Part shown: positions 6,112 through 7,596 of the stretch, in pieces
Layout of the letters: each line of letters begins with the position of its first letter
Position numbering within the stretch: position 1 is the first letter of the stretch
From: Asaia bogorensis
Lineage (GTDB): Bacteria; Pseudomonadota; Alphaproteobacteria; Acetobacterales; Acetobacteraceae
DNA: 7,596 nt
NCBI GenBank assembly: GCA_945871455.1
Contig: CAMBXJ010000206.1
Coordinates: 1 to 7,596 of the forward strand
Reading direction: 5' to 3'
Notes under the pieces: model-generated
Database searches by the model: none
What the model was told of the DNA's origin: nothing
What the model saw: only the letters and a program-made list of their open reading frames with translations
Position numbers and translations under genes: made by a program

Positions 6112-7421
6112 GGCTTCCTCGTGATCTCATACATGGCGACCGCCGCGGCGGCCGAAACGTTCAGGCTGTCGACGCCACCCTTGATGGTCAGACCGGCGAC
6201 CTCATCGCAGGTTTCCCTGGTCAGGCGCCGCAGTCCGTCGCCTTCGGCACCCAGCACAAGGGCGACCCGCCGATCGCCGATCGCGGCCGCGGACAGCGCC
6301 GAACCGCCGGCATCCAGCCCCACACACCAGATATTGGCCGCCTTGAGCGCAATCAGCGTGCGGGCGATGTTGACGGCCCGGAGCAGCGGCATGGTTTCCA
6401 GCGCCCCGGACGCGGCCTTGGCGAGCGCCCCGTTCTCCTCCGGCGCGTTGCGGTCCTGGGCAATGACCGCGGCGGCGCCGAACGCGGCGGCGGATCGCAT
6501 GATGGCCCCGACATTGCGCGGATCGCTGACCTGATCCAGGACGATGATCGGTCCGGGCCGCTCCAAAACCGATTGCAGGCTGGGCGGGGCCAGCGGATCG
6601 GCCAACAGCGCCGAACCCTGATGCACGATGTCCCGGCCGAGAAGCTGGTCGAGACGCGGCCGATCGACCCGTTCGGCGGCGAGCGGCCAGGGTTGCGGCA
6701 GCAGCTTGGTGAGGGCGGATTCCGCTTCGGCGGTCAGCAGCAGGCGCCGCAGCCGACGGGACGGATTGGCCAGTGCCGCCACGATGGCATGGTGGCCATA
6801 CAGCCACAGGGCGCCCTTCGGGGCATCCGGCCCATGCCTGTCCGCGTCGTGGTACTGCGGCCGTGGCGCGGCGGACCGCTGGGTCTGACGTTCGCGGTCC
6901 GGGCGATGAAACTTCCCGCCATTGGCGGGTCGAGGCACCTGGTGGTCGCCATCGTTCCCGCCCGATCCGGCGGCATTCGGGGCGGTATCCGTGGCGATCC
7001 TCGGGGCGGTCCTCGGGGCGGTCCTGACGCGTGCGACGAAGTCCGAACGGGCGCCGCTGCTCTGGCCGAGCCTTGGGTCGGTGCGGTCGCCCCCTGTCTG
7101 CCCCGAGCCACGTTTGGCCTGACCAGGACCGCTGGCATGCGTAGCCGCCGCGCGTGGCCCGTCGGAACGGTATCCACCGGATGCGGGCTTGTGTTCGGCA
7201 TGCCGCCCAGGGCCGCTGCCGGAATGTCGCGGTTCACCGGTCGACCAGCCGCCGCGGTGCCCTTCCTGTCTGGTGGACGGGGAGCCTTGTCCCTGGGGGC
7301 TTTTTCCCTTGGTGCCTTGTTCCTGGGGGCGCTTCGATGGTCCGCCGGCGCCTCGGAATGGGCCGCGGTCGGACGGCGGGCGGCTGGCGCCGCCGGGCCG
7401 ATTGCTATGTGGTGGTTTCAT
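6108..7421 (-). CDS. rlmB: RlmB-type 23S rRNA 2'-O-methyltransferase (SpoU/TrmH family) with long disordered N-terminal extension
   Basis: SAM-dependent SPOUT methyltransferase. RlmB methylates the 2'-O of a guanosine in the 23S rRNA P-loop (G2251 in E. coli). In the 437-residue form, the substrate-binding domain begins near residue 204 (GALWLYGHHAIVAAL). The SpoU motifs are motif 1, LDQVSDPRNVGAIMRS (295-310); motif 2, LVLGAEGDGLR (388-398); and motif 3, GVDSLNVSAAAAVAMYE (416-432), which together form the trefoil knot. TIKGGVDSLNVS replaces the commoner IPM-G-SLNVS lead-in. Residues 1-203 are a Gly/Pro/Arg/Ser/His-rich, probably disordered and basic extension absent from E. coli RlmB; RNA binding is a plausible role. 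The start is uncertain: ATG 7421 (MKPPHSNRPG, with GGGGTGG just upstream) is preferred over GTG 7457, which would add 12 residues. The stop overlaps the hydratase start in ATGA. Exact target-site specificity is inferred from the family. Confidence 0.88.
   Translation of the reverse strand: MKPPHSNRPGGASRPPSDRGPFRGAGGPSKRPQEQGTKGKSPQGQGSPSTRQEGHRGGWSTGEPRHSGSGPGRHAEHKPASGGYRSDGPRAAATHASGPGQAKRGSGQTGGDRTDPRLGQSSGARSDFVARVRTAPRTAPRIATDTAPNAAGSGGNDGDHQVPRPANGGKFHRPDRERQTQRSAAPRPQYHDADRHGPDAPKGALWLYGHHAIVAALANPSRRLRRLLLTAEAESALTKLLPQPWPLAAERVDRPRLDQLLGRDIVHQGSALLADPLAPPSLQSVLERPGPIIVLDQVSDPRNVGAIMRSAAAFGAAAVIAQDRNAPEENGALAKAASGALETMPLLRAVNIARTLIALKAANIWCVGLDAGGSALSAAAIGDRRVALVLGAEGDGLRRLTRETCDEVAGLTIKGGVDSLNVSAAAAVAMYEITRKP
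6977..7024. repeat. 12-bp x 4 tandem repeat inside the RlmB N-terminal extension
   Basis: Four consecutive 12-bp units lie at 6977-6988, 6989-7000, 7001-7012 and 7013-7024. The last two are identical (TCGGGGCGGTCC); the first two are diverged copies. In the rlmB frame on the minus strand they encode RTAP, RTAP, RIAT and DTAP. The unit is a multiple of three, so copy-number change would keep the frame. Confidence 0.8.
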
Positions 7422-7457
7422 TTCCACCCCGTATAGCCGGATTTCCACCAGATGCAC

Positions 7458-7596
7458 AGCACTTCGCCCCGGGCGTTAACCCAGGGCCGACTCACTGCGT
7501 CGAAGCACCGCGTCGAGCCGGCGCGCTTACCGTGCTCGCCCCGGCCTGACGACCGGGGTGGAGTATGGTCCGGTGCGCCCTATGCCAGCACCGGTC
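7458..7596. other. Right-edge region upstream of rlmB, no gene recognised
   Basis: This stretch should hold the rlmB promoter on the minus strand. Two short inverted repeats are visible. CCCCGG/CCGGGG (7539-7544 and 7553-7558) has an 8-nt loop. CCGGTGC/GCACCGG (7570-7576 and 7588-7594) has an 11-nt loop. No tRNA cloverleaf, coding start or clear promoter boxes could be assigned before the window ends. Confidence 0.35.

Noticed and set aside
6090..7436. Long plus-strand open frame (448 codons) opposite rlmB
   Set aside because: It is an antisense shadow in GC-rich DNA. The minus strand encodes clear SpoU motifs, and the plus-strand product is low complexity without domains.
7458..7596. Possible tRNA gene near the right edge, since rlmB can lie next to a tRNA/tuf cluster in some alphaproteobacteria
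   Set aside because: No acceptor stem, T-loop (GGTTCGAATCC-like) or anticodon arm could be found within the window. Any such gene would be beyond the edge.

Overview
This is a GC-rich bacterial chromosomal window. The hflK-hflC-degP gene order, the style of the proteins and the base composition suggest an alphaproteobacterium, plausibly Rhodospirillales/Acetobacteraceae. That placement is inferred from gene content and was not tested. I see no insertion sequence, phage gene, CRISPR array, rRNA or complete tRNA. Most of the window reads as conserved housekeeping genes.

Layout, left to right. (1) Positions 1-845, minus strand: the first 281 residues of an Mrp/ApbC-type P-loop ATPase (iron-sulfur cluster carrier), whose C-terminus lies beyond the left edge. 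(2) A 155-bp divergent intergenic region with one short inverted repeat. (3) Plus strand: hflK and hflC, overlapping by ATGA, encoding the paired SPFH membrane proteins that surround and modulate FtsH. (4) A 504-bp region that begins with a perfect 14-bp hairpin and otherwise holds no convincing gene. (5) Plus strand: a periplasmic Deg/HtrA (Do-like) serine protease with two PDZ domains. (6) A 33-bp convergent gap almost filled by a GC-rich hairpin. (7) Minus strand: rlmB followed by a 2-keto-4-pentenoate hydratase/FAH-fold gene, overlapping by ATGA and so probably one transcription unit. (8) About 140-175 bp at the right edge with no gene that I recognise.

How the genes fit together. HflK/HflC at the inner membrane and the periplasmic Deg protease form an envelope protein-quality-control cluster of a kind familiar from alphaproteobacteria. 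Mrp (Fe-S cluster delivery) and RlmB (2'-O-methylation of 23S rRNA) are unrelated housekeeping functions. The hydratase is a catabolic-type enzyme that appears to ride on the rlmB message.

The least ordinary features are low-complexity additions to conserved proteins. They are a 27-bp x 3 in-frame minisatellite that makes the N-terminus of the hydratase, a roughly 200-residue disordered Gly/Pro/Arg-rich N-terminal extension on RlmB containing a 12-bp x 4 repeat, a His/Gly/Pro-rich linker in Mrp, and a Gly/Pro-rich N-terminus on HflK. I found no convincing undescribed multi-gene system here.
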